From Coffea arabica (taxonomy: Eukaryota; Streptophyta; Magnoliopsida; Gentianales; Rubiaceae), in assembly GCF_036785885.1 (NCBI RefSeq), contig NC_092320.1, forward strand, positions 13,951,557 to 14,015,556: DNA of 64,000 nucleotides, read 5' to 3'. A program made the translations under genes and the position numbers. A model generated the notes under the pieces. It saw only the letters and a program-made list of their open reading frames with translations, was not told where the DNA came from and searched no databases. Shown piece by piece: positions 35,401 to 44,933 of this stretch; within the stretch, counting starts at the first letter, position 1, and every line of letters starts with the position of its first letter.

Positions 35401-38172
35401 ACTTTTGGGGTCAGGTCGGGAAAATTTCTGGGGTACATGATTTCCAAAGAGGGGGTGAGAGCCAACCCGGACAAGGTTAAGGCCATCATGGATATGGCTC
35501 CACCCCGGAATATTAAAGAGGTGCAGCGTCTGACAGGAAGGATGGCTGCCTTGAACAGGTTCTTGTCCAAATCGGCAGTTCGGGGGTCACCTTTCTTTAA
35601 GGCCCTGAAAGGAGGTCGGCAGTTCGAGTGGAACCCGGAGTGCCAGAAGGCGTTTGACGAGCTTAAGGAACATCTCATTAGGTTGCCAGCTCTGACCTCT
35701 CCTGAGGTGGGGGAGACCCTGTTCATCTACCTAGCTGCGGGAGAGGGGGCTGTAAGCGCAGTGCTGGTGCGAGAGGAGGACAAGTTACAGAAGCCAGTGT
35801 ATTATGTCAGTCGCGCCCTGCAGGGGGCCGAATCCCGGTACTCGGCGATAGAGCGATATGTCTTGGCGCTAGTTCACGCAGCTCGGAAGCTGAGGACTTA
35901 TTTCCAAGCTCATCCCGTGGTAGTCATAACGGACCAGCCCCTGAAGCAGATCTTGTCCAAACCAGAGTCTTCAGGTCGAATGGTAAAATGGGCGGTGGAA
36001 TTGTCTGAGTATGACCTGGGATATCAGCCCAGGACGGCCATCAAAGCTCAAGCACTAGCAGATTTCATAGCAGATGGCATCTCTTTTGGGTCGACTGGAG
36101 GGGAGACAGACCAGGCCAGACCGAATAAGGAGGTTGAGGACGCGCGCGCCGCCAGAGCCATACAGACCCCGGAGACTGCCAAGGCCGTACAGATCAGAGA
36201 GGCAGCCGAGGTCCCACGGACCAGAGACGCTGCTGAGGTCGCACAGGCCAGTCAGGTAGCAGAGGGCGGATCGGCCAGAGAAGCTGGGGAGACCAGACCG
36301 ACCCGAGAGGCTGCAGAGGCCAGGCAGGCCGTAGACGCAGCGGAGGTCCAACAGGTCGGAGACGCAGCTGAGGTCGCATATCCCGAAGAAACTGCCAAGG
36401 CCGAACTGGTCGGGACAGCAGCCCAAGACGGGGAGGCTAGGAAAACAGCGGAGCAAACAAAGCCCACGTGGACGCTGTATGTGGATGGCGCGTCCAGCAA
36501 AGAAGGATGCGGAGCAGGGCTTCTCCTAATCAGCCCTACGGGAGAGGAGCTGCCTTACGCGTTAAGGTTTGATTTCAGAGCATCTAATAATGAATCTGAG
36601 TACGAAGCTCTAATTGCAGGAATGGAGATGGCTCGGAAGTTAGGGGCCAGTTCGTTGAAAGTCTATAGCGACTCGCAGCTGATAGTTAACCAGGTAGGGG
36701 GAAGCTACGAGGTCAAAGAGGGGACGCTGAGAAAATACGTGGCCAAGACACATGAGCTGAAGGGCCTGTTTGAGCAGTTTGTGCTAGAGCAGATCCCGCG
36801 GAGTCTGAACAAGAGAGCTGATGCCCTGTCCAAACTGGCCTCCACCTCGGTTGGCACCCTAGGTCGGGAGATAGTTGTGGAGGTCGTCAGGAATCGGGCA
36901 TATGACCAGGTCAGTACTGCGGTCATCCAGGTGGTGAGCTCCTGGATGGACCCCATTGTTCGATACTTGGCGCAGGGGGAACTCCCCCCGAGCAGGACAG
37001 AGGCCCGCAAAATCCTCCTTAAGTCGCAGAGGTACACGCTTGTGCAGGGAGTCCTGTATAGGAAGTCCTACTTGCAGCCCTGGCTGAGGTGTATGACACC
37101 TGAGGAGGGGAGCTATGTCTTGCGCGAGTTGCATGAGGGCATCTGTGGCAATCACGTTGGCTCCAGGGTATTGGCCAAGAAGGGAATGCTGGCCGGGTAC
37201 TATTGGCCCACCATCTTCAGGGACTCGACCGAGCTGGTAGCTCGATGTAAGTCTTGTCAGCTACATGCTCCAGTTCATCATGCCCCAACTCGGGAAATGA
37301 TCCCTCTTCATAGCCCGTGGCCGTTCTTCCAGTGGGGAATCGACTTGTTAGGACCTTTTCCCCGAGCTCCCGGTGGCCATGAGTACTTGGTGGTGGCGAT
37401 TGATTACTTCACCAAGTGGATAGAGGCTGAGCCACTTAGCACGATCAGTTGTAGGTCGATACATAAGTTCCTCTGGAGGAACGTAGTCTGCCGATTTGGC
37501 ATTCCCAGGGTTCTCGTTTCGGATAATGGCCGGCAGTTCGCAGATCATTCGCTTCAGGAGTGGTGCACTGAGCTCGGTATCCAGCAGCACTTCACCTCAG
37601 TAGGGCACCCCCAGGCCAATGGGCAGGTCGAGAATGTGAACCGGACCATCCTGCACGGCTTAAAGACAAGGATCGAATCAGCCCGGACGGGTTGGCTGGA
37701 CGAGCTGCCCACCATACTATGGGCTTACCGGACTACGCCTCGGACGGCCACACAGGAAACTCCGTTTGTCCTAACATATGGGGTGGAAGCAGTAATCCCT
37801 GCGGAAATTGGGATGCCTTCGGCCAGGGTACAGCACTTCGTGGCCCAAAGCAATGAGGAAGAGATGCGACTCGATCTAGACTTGCTCGAGCATCGAAGAG
37901 AAGAAGCGGCTATAAGGATGGCAAAGTATAAGGGCCAGGTTGCACGCTACTACAATGCCAGGGTAAGGCATCTTTCTTTTAAACCAGGGGACCTGGTAGT
38001 ACGCAGAAATTCAGTCAGCCGAGCTGTAGGCACAGGCAAGTTAGACCCGAACTGGGAAGGCCCGTACGAAGTAAAGGAAGTTGGCCAAGCAGGCTATTGC
38101 AAACTAGCTCGTCTGGATGGAAGCGAAGTACCACGCACGTGGCACAACTCGAATTTAAGGCTTTTTCTTTAA
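32467..38172 (+). CDS. Gag-Pol polyprotein of the Tat-type retrotransposon
   Basis: One uninterrupted frame of 1901 residues; the start is the ATG at 32467, 44 bp after the LTR. In order: a Pro/Gly/Arg-rich N-terminus; the retrotransposon gag domain (about 170-330, with KARQWFQGLP); an unusual zinc knuckle CAYHRDVGHDTEDC (near 421); protease with DNGSA (near 568) in place of the usual D-T/S-G; reverse transcriptase (about 810-1000) with FLDAFKGYHQI and the catalytic YVDD (near 940); RNase H; an Ala/Glu-rich repetitive linker (about 1211-1331); a second RNase H with YVDGASS (near 1335) and YSDSQLIVNQ; integrase with an HHCC zinc site (about 1555-1600) and the DDE residues in GIDLLGPF, VSDNG and GQVEN (near 1624, 1683, 1717). 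The product would package, reverse-transcribe and integrate the element. No stop or frameshift was seen. Confidence 0.96.
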   Translation: MPKTRSQRNAGGSKGNGGSGPQQSARSPTPGGEGTGLSRIPPEQLVQAVAGNLPTFEAIVDYLRGQTGGPLGQEPENSEGPTESRAGSPNPQLKRVRREPASEHTDMGEPTHKHSRTEHPEPVRRYSRDEPSPRKEQLQVQDELDLLLDAEADRYIASPFVPDIENYPLPAKFKIPNMKPYDATSDPEDHLFAFLTQMRLQTAADAVRCKTFPMFLEGKARQWFQGLPPRSIRSFAQLARLFAAQFVSSRAFSKSTAHLMTIQQRPEESLREYMVRFNNESLQVRDRDDKVVMAAFINGLRKQKLYTELVERPPKSVREMLDRAHEKANAEEANRLKSAQERLRDDKRRRGADQVEARSNQGRKSTYDRLPRSRPSGGDKPWTNLTAPRARVLAVMEQEGLSRPPRPLGGDKSRRDQGLFCAYHRDVGHDTEDCRHLKKDIEKLIKRGHLGQFIREDRADQQRGRSRSERPGYLRDRPQGPHGRAPERETQNLAGVINTIAGGPAGGDSHTARRHNRPPPAGESSAKRLKMYEEIIYGPEDAVPLASNNHEAIVIEVITCNYKVKKVYIDNGSAIDVLYYKTFKELQLEDRQLVPVRTPLIGFAGPPVRPEGMITLMVTVGVSPKCRTVPVNFAVVKEPSSYNMILGRPTLNALRAVCSTLHLSMKFPTPEGVAEVLGDPEVARACYIATLKGKEKLVAQTVCLEPWEPMEKGERLETDEGLADLPVQKGRPEHTVKVGTGLAELVKSSFEALLEEYAEIFAWSADDMPGIPTELAVHRLQVDPSVRPVKQKKRNFAPERKEVVKSEVGKLLEARIVKEVYYPTWLANPVLVKKEEKAWRMCVDFTDLNKACPKDCYPLPRIDQLVDSTAGYEIFCFLDAFKGYHQIALDEEDQEKTSFITEDGTYCYVTMPFGLKNAGATYQRLVNKLFRNQIGRNLEVYVDDMLVKSRTQEQFVSDLREIFEILRHSRMRLNPKKCTFGVRSGKFLGYMISKEGVRANPDKVKAIMDMAPPRNIKEVQRLTGRMAALNRFLSKSAVRGSPFFKALKGGRQFEWNPECQKAFDELKEHLIRLPALTSPEVGETLFIYLAAGEGAVSAVLVREEDKLQKPVYYVSRALQGAESRYSAIERYVLALVHAARKLRTYFQAHPVVVITDQPLKQILSKPESSGRMVKWAVELSEYDLGYQPRTAIKAQALADFIADGISFGSTGGETDQARPNKEVEDARAARAIQTPETAKAVQIREAAEVPRTRDAAEVAQASQVAEGGSAREAGETRPTREAAEARQAVDAAEVQQVGDAAEVAYPEETAKAELVGTAAQDGEARKTAEQTKPTWTLYVDGASSKEGCGAGLLLISPTGEELPYALRFDFRASNNESEYEALIAGMEMARKLGASSLKVYSDSQLIVNQVGGSYEVKEGTLRKYVAKTHELKGLFEQFVLEQIPRSLNKRADALSKLASTSVGTLGREIVVEVVRNRAYDQVSTAVIQVVSSWMDPIVRYLAQGELPPSRTEARKILLKSQRYTLVQGVLYRKSYLQPWLRCMTPEEGSYVLRELHEGICGNHVGSRVLAKKGMLAGYYWPTIFRDSTELVARCKSCQLHAPVHHAPTREMIPLHSPWPFFQWGIDLLGPFPRAPGGHEYLVVAIDYFTKWIEAEPLSTISCRSIHKFLWRNVVCRFGIPRVLVSDNGRQFADHSLQEWCTELGIQQHFTSVGHPQANGQVENVNRTILHGLKTRIESARTGWLDELPTILWAYRTTPRTATQETPFVLTYGVEAVIPAEIGMPSARVQHFVAQSNEEEMRLDLDLLEHRREEAAIRMAKYKGQVARYYNARVRHLSFKPGDLVVRRNSVSRAVGTGKLDPNWEGPYEVKEVGQAGYCKLARLDGSEVPRTWHNSNLRLFL
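36100..36460 (+). repeat. Repetitive Ala/Glu-coding linker inside pol
   Basis: About 120 codons between the two RNase H domains encode imperfect repeats of phrases such as REAAEV, RDAAEV, GDAAEV and REAGE. The DNA is correspondingly repetitive and GC-rich. It is probably a flexible or helical tether that varies in length between copies. Confidence 0.75.
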
Positions 38173-38425
38173 GAATCCTGCCCGAGCTGAAAATGGTCGG
38201 CTGGACAGGTCTGCTTTTATTTTAGTAGTTCGGCATTGGGAATTATGAATGTATTCAAAGCTTTGAAATGAAATAGAAATTTTTATAAGTGTTGGGAAAG
38301 GAAAAGGCCGCATATATTCAAAATCAAAAAGCATGTACAGGTAGGGGGCCATACAAAACCGAGCTGGCCAGCTCGGACCCTACTCTAGCCTAACATCCTA
38401 CAAGGCTAGTCTAAGTCCTATCAGC
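38173..38425. other. Gap between the convergent gag-pol and antisense genes
   Basis: 253 bp between the gag-pol stop and the stop of the antisense gene. The two transcripts run toward each other here. It is AT-richer than the rest of the element and probably holds the 3' end signals of the antisense transcript; none was pinned down. Confidence 0.5.
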
Positions 38426-40635
38426 TTAGCTCTCCCCTTGTTGCTCTTGCTCTGGCTCTGGGGAGAGGGCAGGAAGATTAGGATCGGCAATCAGGGCAGC
38501 CAGGTCGCGCCCATTGGAGTAACCTGTGACGAGCCTGTCAATTTGGTTGGTAGATTGGGGGTTGAAGTCAGGCCATTTGCTCAGGTCAAAGCCTGGCAAC
38601 TTCAGGGACTCCACGTCCATCAAGGCCTTCGTGTAGCCGAGTTGCAGGACAGGGCCGTTGAGGAGGGCCAGGTCGTTCATAAAGACTTCAGACTTCTTGA
38701 ACTCTTTGACGCCTAGCTGGCGCCCTTCTTCCCTTGCCGCCTCCACCAGCTCGGCAGATTTTTTCTGCTCTGCCTCCAGGGTCGCAGCCAGTTCGGCCGT
38801 TCTCTTCTTTTCCAGTTCGCAGGAGGAGTTGGCATCTGCAAGTTGCTTCTTCAGGGTCTCCAGCTCGGACTCTGCAGCTTCGAGCTGACTCGACAACTTC
38901 TCTTTGGCAGCATCAACCTGGGACAGGTTGACCCCCATGTTCTCATACCGCTGAGCCAGCTCGGCCCCCGCAACGTTGAGCTGCATATTAGGTACAGGAT
39001 AAGTAGTCGGCAAAGCTCGAAAGGATGTCAGGGAAAGTGCTGGTTAAGAAGTTACCTGGGTGGTGCTGAGGTAAAAGTGCTCTAACAGCTCAGCGTTGGA
39101 GGCAAGTTGGATGAAGTGGTGATCGCGGGGGAGTACCGCGCCTTTGACGAGCTCCTTCGCCACTTCGGGGAATTGAGCTCGGTCGTTCACCGACAACCCC
39201 CACTTCGGGCAGAAATGGTGGGGGTGCGGGTGTGAGCCCAGCTCGGTAGGGGGCTTCAGGGGAATCACATTCCTCATGCGCCACATAGCGGGGGGAGATT
39301 GTGACGAAGCCTGCTGCTCGGCGGAGCTCACCCCATAATGAGAAGCGATAGCCGTAGAGGGCTCCTCCTGGGACTGGGGGGAAGCCGCCTCTGTCCTGGC
39401 CTTTTTGGCCGTGGACTTCTTTCTTTTCTTCTTTGATCCCTCCCCCAGTGAAGACTGAGCGGCAATTTGGGGAGTGGACACAGGTGGAGGTAGGGGCACA
39501 GTGCTGCTCGGCGCTGTGGAAGGCGCAGGAGTTGGCGTGCTCGCACTGCCAATTCCGCCGATGTTCAGCAGCTGGGAAAACCTCTTCACTGCAGGACAAA
39601 AACACTTGGTCAGTCAGGATGATGGGGACTCATGGATAGGAGCAGGTCGAGAAAATTACGAGCTGTTAGCTCCTCGGGAGTGATAGGTCGGAGATCGGGG
39701 GCAGGGTCGTTCACCTCTGCTCGGATTAGCCCCGCCGACCAGAGCTGGGCATTGTTAAATTCCTTTACCTTCAGTTGAGCTTCCGAACTGACCAACCGGT
39801 CTAACTCGGCCTCGAGCAGAGGAGAAGGGATTGGATCGGTTACTTGGGTATCCTCTCTCCAGGTTAGGGGAGGAAACCCAGTATTCTTCACAAAAAAGAA
39901 GTAGGCTTTCCAGCCCTTGATGGAAGAAGGCATATGAGTGAACAGTTCGCGGGTAGGAAGTTCCCCTCCGCTCCTGCGAGCAAAGTAGAACCAACCGTGA
40001 ACTGGGCCACTTACCTTCATCTGAAAGAAAGACCTGAATAGGTCCAGAGAATAGGGGATTTCAAGAGCTCGGCACAAAATAAAGAAGCCGAGGATGGACC
40101 GAATGGCGTTGGGAACGACCTGGGTAATTCGAATGCCCCAGAAGGTTAGGATGTCGTAAAGAAATTGGGGAATGGGGAGGCGAAGACCAGCCACGAGCTG
40201 ATCTCTGTAGATAGCCACAAACCCAGGGGGAGGTCGGCAAGCGTACTCCCCTGGCTGGGCGGCCCGAGCCTCGAACTGGGGGAGAATGTCGTACCTCCCC
40301 ACCAGTTCATCCACATCCCCTTGGTCGAGGAGGGGGGGGATAATCTCGACTTCCCCAAAGTCGATGTCTGGTCCCCTAACGGGACCTGCTCTGGCGCGAG
40401 CTGGAGCCACCCCCAGAGGAATCTCTGGGTCAGCAGCGCCAGCTTCGGGCTGAGCAGATGGACCAGGTCGGTTCATGGCTATAGCAAGGCTTGGGATTGG
40501 GGGAGGAAGATATTCAGACCCAGACGAGCTGGAAGGAGAAGGACTGGAGTCGGGTATTTCTATGAATACAGGTCGGGTAATCCTACGCCTAGGTGCTGAG
40601 CTGGTAAGGTCTGAGTGTGTGGAGGAAGACGACAT
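38426..40635 (-). CDS. Spliced extra gene on the antisense strand of the retrotransposon (plant gypsy-type transposon domain)
   Basis: Three exons, 39660-40635, 39056-39588 and 38426-38980, join with GT..AG borders and unbroken phase to 687 residues. Residues about 1-90 are Ser/Pro-rich. Residues about 100-300 match the 'putative gypsy type transposon' domain (PF04195-like): GFVAIYRDQLVAGLRLPIP, a VPNAIRSILGFFILCR helix, LFRSFFQMK, HGWFYFARR and KGWKAYFFFV. Exon 2 is low-complexity with a basic Lys run; exon 3 begins with a long coiled coil rich in Glu, Ala and Lys. Extra frames, some antisense, are known in plant Tat elements, but their function is not. Because the genomic RNA is made from the other strand, these introns are not removed during retrotransposition. 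A nuclear or Gag-interacting role is only a guess. It has its own TATA box at 40800-40807. Confidence 0.88.
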
Positions 40636-40799
40636 AAAAGGAAAGGAGAACTTACTGATGAATGAGGGGGAAGAACTGAGGTGTGCTTAGAGGGTAATCC
40701 TACTCTCGGACGACCTCACTGAATGCGGAGCGAGCTGGAAAAGGTTGGAGGAGAAGAGAAAATGAGAAGGAAGGCTTGAGAGTGACGTTTGGTGGGGCC

Positions 40800-40807
40800 T
40801 ATTTATA
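40800..40807 (-). promoter_or_regulatory. TATA box of the antisense gene
   Basis: The minus strand reads GCCTATAAATAGG, a near-consensus plant TATA box, about 165 bp upstream of the ATG at 40635. A transcript start near 40770 would give a 5' UTR of about 135 bases. It lies inside the element, before the 3' LTR. Confidence 0.75.
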
Positions 40808-41064
40808 GGCTCCCTGGGCGGGAAGCCGAAGAGTCCCGAGGAAGAAGTTCGAATTTATGGCTAGGGGCAGTTACCTTGGAAGACGCGTGAGCTGACAAAC
40901 CGCCATCATGAAGGACGTGACCCTGGAAGTGACGGTTACGACGGCGGACGTGGCAGTTTTTCGGAGGAGATACGTGATCGTGGGATTGTGGGTCCCGCAC
41001 GAAGCCGACGTGACGCTTCGAAGTTTGGTCCAGACCCACATGGCTCATCAGTGACTCTAGACTC
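40808..41064. other. Non-coding DNA between the antisense promoter and the polypurine tract
   Basis: About 260 bp, GC-rich, with several ACGTG and TGACG-like cores (for example GGACGTG near 40914 and TACGTGATC near 40971) that resemble bZIP-binding G-box or as-1 elements. They may regulate the antisense gene. No credible open frame. Confidence 0.4.
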
Positions 41065-41075
41065 AAGGGGGCTGG
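41065..41075 (+). other. Polypurine tract
   Basis: AAGGGGGCTGG directly before the 3' LTR, the expected position for the plus-strand primer of reverse transcription. The C and T near its end make it an imperfect tract. Confidence 0.75.
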
Positions 41076-41635
41076 TGTAGTGGGGTGAACCTGCGCGTGC
41101 CACGTGTCAGCTCGGCAGGTCTTGCTCGTCAGGTCGGCTGTGAGACCTCGCAACTCGCAGGCGCTAGCTCGGCATACGGAGGCCAGCTCGGCCTTACTTA
41201 TCGATCCTCGAGATGGGCCTATGGGCCGCCGTCTCCGAACTTGTAGGAGCCGCCGCACGAAACCCTAAGAAGACTCCGAACCCTAAGGGGACTTTGACTC
41301 CTATATGGAAACTACCACCCGTTAAGCCTATATATACAGCACCACAAGACGACACAAGGTATGCCATCCACAGTTCTCTCTACTGTTGCTCTACTCTTGA
41401 GCTCTACTGACTTGGCCGTCGGAGTTATTCCGGGGACTCTAGTCCCTCCGTTTATTTCCCTCTCTGCAGGACAGGTCGTCCGTTCTCTCCCCGTCAATTC
41501 GGCCTATCAGCTCGGCCACTCTCTGTTAGCTCCACCGTCTGTCCATTTGCAGGTCGGCTCGTTCACCTGACCAGCTCGCCAGCTCGCTCAGCCCGTCGCA
41601 GCTCAGCTCAGATCTTATTTTTGGCAGTCGCATCA
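41076..41635 (+). repeat. 3' LTR
   Basis: 560 bp, read as identical to the 5' LTR, including the TATA box (41329-41336 here). Its promoter points toward the MULE element, the Pack-MULE and the STIC2-type gene and could drive read-through. Confidence 0.97.
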
Positions 41636-42111
41636 GTATTTAGATATAAAATGAAAAGACACATAACGAACATACACCGGAGATTCAAGCCGACTACAAA
41701 AACTGTACTAAGATATAATCTAAGCAAAGGACTGGAATGGTTCAATTCTAGCAAAGTCCTGGAAGATATTCATGGACTGAGTAGGTCTGGCTCCTGAACG
41801 TTCCTTTGCCTTTCAAAGAATAGAAGGAAACAGTCAACAGAGCTGAAATCTGAAATACTGTGGAAGATATCCTTCTTGAAAGATGCTATACTTTATAGCT
41901 CCTTTTAGTACAGACATATAATATCTGTTCTTGTAGAAAGATTCTGAATTGTTTGGCTTTAACCTATTTACTTGATCAAACAGTTTTGGTTACATGAACC
42001 AAGCGATCATGGAATAGAGGGCGCTGCATAAACAACTTTAGTCTAAGTAATTGAAATTCAATACCAGGATCAAGCAATGTAATTAAGTCATTTTAATAAT
42101 GTCTGGTCATA
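41636..42111. other. Short intergenic stretch right of the retrotransposon
   Basis: AT-rich DNA with no supported gene. It runs from the LTR end to the target duplication of the next MULE element. Confidence 0.5.
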
Positions 42112-42120
42112 AATTTGAAA

Positions 42121-42842
42121 GGAAAAATGACTTATTTCATCCCTCACATTTTGCAAAAATATTCTTTTCATCTCTCACTTTTAAAACGAAGTAAATTCAT
42201 TCTTGATATTTAGAAATTGAAACTATCACACCCCTAAATCCAACTTTCAATCTAAATCAAACCATCCAGTGATTTGGTAATAAATTTTGGGGATAGAATT
42301 AATAGATCATTCGGTCAACTCCATCACATTCACATGACATTTATTGAACCAAAAAATGAAAAAAAAAATTATAACATAAAAAGACCATTCTTTGTCTTAT
42401 AATAGTAGAGTTTCCTTTTTGATAAATCTTTTCATGCACTGTTACTATATATACTTGTGAGTCTAGATGTATACCATACATACAAAGTTTGGTGTTTTAT
42501 TTTAAATTGAAATGATGTAACAGGTATCTCAACCGTCAGTACATACAATAACAATGTAGGAAAGATTAATCTTTCTTTTTTATGTTATAATTTTTTAGTT
42601 TTTCATTTTGGGTGCAGTAAATTTCACGTGAATATCAAATTGGGTTAACCAAATGATCTATCAATTATACCCCCAAATTTTATAATTGAGTTTCTAGATG
42701 GTTGGATTCAATTTGAAAGTTGACATCAGGGATGTAATAGTTTTAATTTTTAAATATCAATGATGAATCTGTTTCATTTTAAAAGCGAGGGATGAAAAGA
42801 ATATTTTTATAAAATATAAAGGAAGAAACTGGTCATTTTCTC
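42121..42842. mobile_element. Foldback MULE-type element
   Basis: Long inverted arms, about 190 bp each and imperfect, end in GGAAAAATGACTTATTTC on the left and GGTCATTTTCTC on the right. The 9-bp sequence AATTTGAAA flanks both sides (42112-42120 and 42843-42851), as expected for Mutator-like transposition. The 722-bp element has no transposase coding. Its arms resemble in style, and at the GGAAAAAT start, those of 61504-62024. Confidence 0.88.
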
Positions 42843-42851
42843 AATTTGAAA

Positions 42852-43762
42852 ACTATAGCTCTAGAAATTGTCTATTTGTGTCAATGATTTTATTATATAA
42901 AGTGGATAAAACACATTGTTCCTTGGTGCGTTTGATAAAACTGAAGTTTGAAAACTTAAATATAAAATTTGAAATTTGAAATCTATTAAGTTATTGAATT
43001 GTTAAATACTAAATCTATTACATTTAACTGTATTTCACATTAACTGATAAATGAATAATTTATCACTTATTTTTTAGAGCAAGTTTTGTCTAAGAAATTT
43101 AGGGTCATTTAATTAATTTAAATGTTCAATTTTTTATTATCAACGCGTCTGAATTAATTAAATTTAAATATTGAATTAAATCATCAAATAGGACAAGCCA
43201 ACAAGAAAAATCACAATATATAATAGGAAATAATTCAGATCCACTTATAATCATTTGTGAAATGCAAGTTGCTTCTTTTGAAAAGTTCCAATCCAAGAAC
43301 TAAAAGGGAGAGTCTATATTTGAAGGATTACTACAAACTAATAATTTTTTTTTTTTTTTGCATATGTTATATGATGGTGAAACATCTAGCTCTCTCGTGG
43401 AATTTGATTTCATATTTTGTATTGTTCAAATACAATGTGAACCTTTTTATTCAATACCTATAACTTACAATATTATAACTGTCAAGCTAGTTTAACCATT
43501 AACAAGGAAATAAAAGTTTAAAAAATAAATTATTTATTTTGGTATTAAATATAAAAAAAATCAAAATCATACTCGCCCGTAACCTTCTTCCGCGTGTTAA
43601 TTTCCCCTATAAAAAAAATTATTGGAGCTCTCTAATTTCTTGAAAAGATATTTTCATAATAAAGATAAATTTGAAAAGACCAGAAATTCATCGTACTAAT
43701 AATATGATAGTATCCAGTTATCCATTAAAACATATCTTTTTTCCCAATTTTTTTTAAAAAAA
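42852..43762. other. AT-rich intergenic DNA between two MULE elements
   Basis: No gene supported. Very AT-rich, with T and A tracts (about 43345-43358, 43551-43560). Confidence 0.5.
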
Positions 43763-44835
43763 GGAAAATTTGCCAAATTGGTCCCTAACATTTTCACAAA
43801 AAACTTTTTTAGTCCCTAACATTTAAAATCAGTCAGAATAGTTCCTAACATATAAATTATGAACAAGTTTGGTTCTAATGATCGTATTTACTCTTTTTTC
43901 CAACTAAAAATAGTATACCAGCATAATTTCAAAGGCAAAATTGGAAACATTCGTTGATCCATAATTTTCTACTATTCTCTTTCTTTCTGATGGTTTTCGC
44001 CATATAGTAATCAGACGCCAAGGGAAGCCTTCATTTGAGAGAGATTAAAACCAGCTCTGCCATCTTAAGTGCCAATGCCACCGACGATGGAGATGACAAA
44101 CAACGACGATCCCCCAGCATCATTGCGAGGCTCATGGGACTGGAACGATTGCTGGATTCCAACTCGGACCCGGAGCCTGCCAAAAAGGTCGGGCTAAGGA
44201 GATTAGCATCGGAGTCGAGAGTTTCCCGGGATCTATTTCAGTATCAGTGCATTGATGGTAACAACAATAACAGCTTCTTCCAAGTAAAGCAGCCTAATCA
44301 ACAGCAGCATTATATTTCACAAAATGCGAATGCGGCGGCAATTGGAAATAAATGTCCATATTCTAAGGCTGCAAGGCCAGTGGATCACAACATAAACTGG
44401 TATTCAATATTCCCAAGTAATAACGCCAATGCCATGTCCCAACATCCCAAGGCATTGAACAGAGTAGGGATGGTTCCATCACCATGGAAAGCACCGCCGC
44501 ACCGTAGAAGCTTTTTCGACACTGCTGATGTCTTTCCCAAGCCAAAGCAAGCAACCACGATTTCTATGTGCGGAGACATTGATTAGGCTGCTAAATGGTG
44601 AAAACCATCAGAAAGAAAAAGAATGGTGGAAAATTATGAATTAACGAATGTTTCTAATTTTGCCCTTGAAATTATGCCTGTGTGCTTTTTTTAGCTAGAA
44701 AAAAGAGCAAATACGAGCATTAGGACCAAACTGGCTCATAATTTATATGTTAGAAACTATTCTGGCTGAGTTTAAATGTTAGGGACTAAAAAAGTTTTTT
44801 ATGAAAATGTTAGGGACCAATTTGGCAAATTTCAG
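43763..44835 (+). mobile_element. Pack-MULE carrying a TRM/LONGIFOLIA-like gene fragment
   Basis: Long terminal inverted repeats of about 250 bp each (43763-44010 and about 44590-44835) share phrases such as AATTTGCCAAATTGGTCCCT and TTTCTTTCTGATGGTTTTC. Between them lies about 575 bp of normal coding-like DNA of unrelated composition. Long Mutator-type arms around captured gene sequence with no transposase define a Pack-MULE. The flanks are A-rich (TTAAAAAAA left, TAAAAAAAA right), consistent with a 9-bp duplication at 8 of 9 positions but too simple to be sure. The right end is only 98 bp from the ATG at 44934. Confidence 0.88.
44011..44586 (+). pseudogene. Captured fragment of a TRM/LONGIFOLIA (DUF3741-type) gene
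   Basis: An open frame of about 190 codons without an ATG at its head (the upstream limit is a TAA at 44008-44010) and ending in TAG... after CGDID. Early on it contains RRSPSIIARLMGLE, the signature of the DUF3741/VARLMGL motif in plant TRM and LONGIFOLIA proteins, which act on microtubule arrays and organ elongation. The rest is Asn/Gln-rich, then has a basic segment SPWKAPPHRRSFFD. Only a piece of the 900-1000-residue parent is present. It may be transcribed from the arm and yield small RNA or a short protein, but nothing shows it is functional. Confidence 0.8.
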
Positions 44836-44933
44836 TAAAAAAAACTACAACCAAAAAGGAAATAAAAGAGAAGTCTATCCTCTTCACACGACAGGCCACC
44901 ACCGTCTCGATCTCTGTCTGGAGTGTTTCAGCT

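Larger units (their letters stand above)
31863..41635 (+). mobile_element. Complete Ty3/gypsy LTR retrotransposon, Tat type, with an extra antisense gene
   Basis: A 9773-bp element bounded by two 560-bp LTRs, TG...CA at both, that I read as identical base for base. In order: LTR, primer binding site, one long gag-pol frame (32467-38172), a gene on the opposite strand (38426-40635), polypurine tract, LTR. A second RNase H between the first RNase H and integrase places it in the Tat lineage. The identical LTRs and open frames mean a recent insertion that could still be active. The element is much more GC-rich than its surroundings. The flanking 5-mers are ATATC (left) and GTATT (right), so there is no clean target-site duplication. 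It separates the repeat-protein gene from the STIC2-type gene. Confidence 0.96.
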
